A DNA stretch of 64,000 bases from NCBI GenBank assembly GCA_049889095.1, contig JBLJFK010000004.1, one strand, 5' to 3'. This document shows positions 63,876 to 64,000 of the stretch, piece by piece; the first letter of the stretch is position 1, and every line of letters starts with the position of its first letter. Source of the stretch: Ewingella sp049889095. Lineage in GTDB: Bacteria > Pseudomonadota > Gammaproteobacteria > Enterobacterales > Enterobacteriaceae. The notes beneath the pieces were generated by a model, which saw nothing but the letters and a program-made list of their open reading frames with translations, was not told the origin of the DNA and searched no databases. Position numbers and translations under genes: made by a program.

Positions 63876-64000
63876 ATGTTCCATTGTCCGATTTGCAAAT
63901 ATGCCGCGCATACCCGTTCAAGCCGTTACCTGAGTGAGAACACCAAAGAGCGATATAACCAGTGTCAGAACATCAATTGCGGGCATACGTTCAAGACAAT
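63876..64000 (+). CDS. ogr: Ogr/Delta-type zinc-finger late activator, N-terminal part (runs off window)
   Basis: The first 41 residues, MFHCPICKYAAHTRSSRYLS then TKERYNQCQNINCGHTFKT, match the P2 Ogr / P4 Delta family, which activates late phage promoters with host RNA polymerase. The zinc ligands Cys4, Cys7, Cys30 and Cys35 are present. In P2 ogr follows gene D and lies next to the right attachment site, so the prophage right end is probably just outside the window. Whether the gene is complete cannot be seen. Confidence 0.88.
   Translation, partial: MFHCPICKYAAHTRSSRYLSENTKERYNQCQNINCGHTFKT

Noticed and set aside
56260..64000. Tailocin or complete prophage
   Set aside because: No sheath, tube, baseplate, capsid or terminase genes are present; only broken end fragments of a P2-like phage.

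Overview
The window is a stretch of enterobacterial chromosome. Almost every gene from the left edge to about 56.2 kb is a close relative of the genes around the replication-start end of the Escherichia coli map: rapA, rluA, djlA, lptD-surA-pdxA-rsmA-apaG-apaH, folA, kefFC, carAB, dapB, ribF-ileS-lspA-fkpB-ispH, rpsT, nhaAR, dnaKJ, satP, mog, talB, yaaA, thrLABC, yjtD, arcA, creA, rob, gpmB, yjjX, trpR, slt and ettA. Protein divergence, genes absent from E. coli at these positions, and a dispersed repeat of about 130 bp of a type I recall from Serratia, Yersinia and Pectobacterium suggest a member of the Yersiniaceae or a near family (for example Rahnella, Serratia or Ewingella). This placement is inference, not a measured identity.

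Layout. 1-9.4 kb: rapA end, rluA, djlA, then the lptD to apaH operon for outer-membrane assembly and housekeeping. 9.4-14.6 kb: folA, the yjjP/yjjB exporter pair, a LysE-type exporter and kefFC. 14.7-20.4 kb: carAB with visible PurR and ArgR sites, and dapB. 20.4-23.1 kb: an accessory pair, a porin with a structured upstream region and an SMP-30-type lactonase. 23.2-29.0 kb: the ribF-ileS-lspA-fkpB-ispH operon. 29.4-39.5 kb: rpsT, nhaAR, dnaKJ with a heat-shock promoter, satP, an MFS transporter, mog and talB. 39.9-46.5 kb: yaaA, the threonine operon with leader peptide and attenuator, and yjtD. 46.5-56.2 kb: arcA with an FNR-like site, creA, rob, gpmB, yjjX, trpR with its operator, slt, an rcsA homologue in an unusual place, and ettA.

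From 56.3 kb to the right edge lies a wrecked P2-like prophage. It keeps a frameshifted, internally deleted integrase, the 3' part of replication gene A, the 3' part of late-control gene D (frameshifted) and the start of ogr at the window edge. The capsid, tail and packaging genes are gone from this interval.

In their place is a bacteriocin locus read leftward. It begins with a LexA/SOS box. Next is an intact 813-residue S-type/colicin-like bacteriocin with a TolB-box-like N-terminus, four 61-residue tandem repeats, a pyocin-S domain and a C-terminal toxin domain I cannot name. A small gene overlapping its end is the probable immunity gene, followed by a hairpin. Downstream is a second cassette: the headless 3' half of another bacteriocin with a colicin E9-like HNH DNase domain, broken by two frameshifts (one in a run of seven C), followed by an intact Im9-like immunity gene. 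The orphan cassette lies between two exact 30-bp direct repeats, the right one abutting a decayed IS3-family transposase fragment. This looks like toxin-module exchange that left an old immunity gene behind, and it is the most interesting part of the window.
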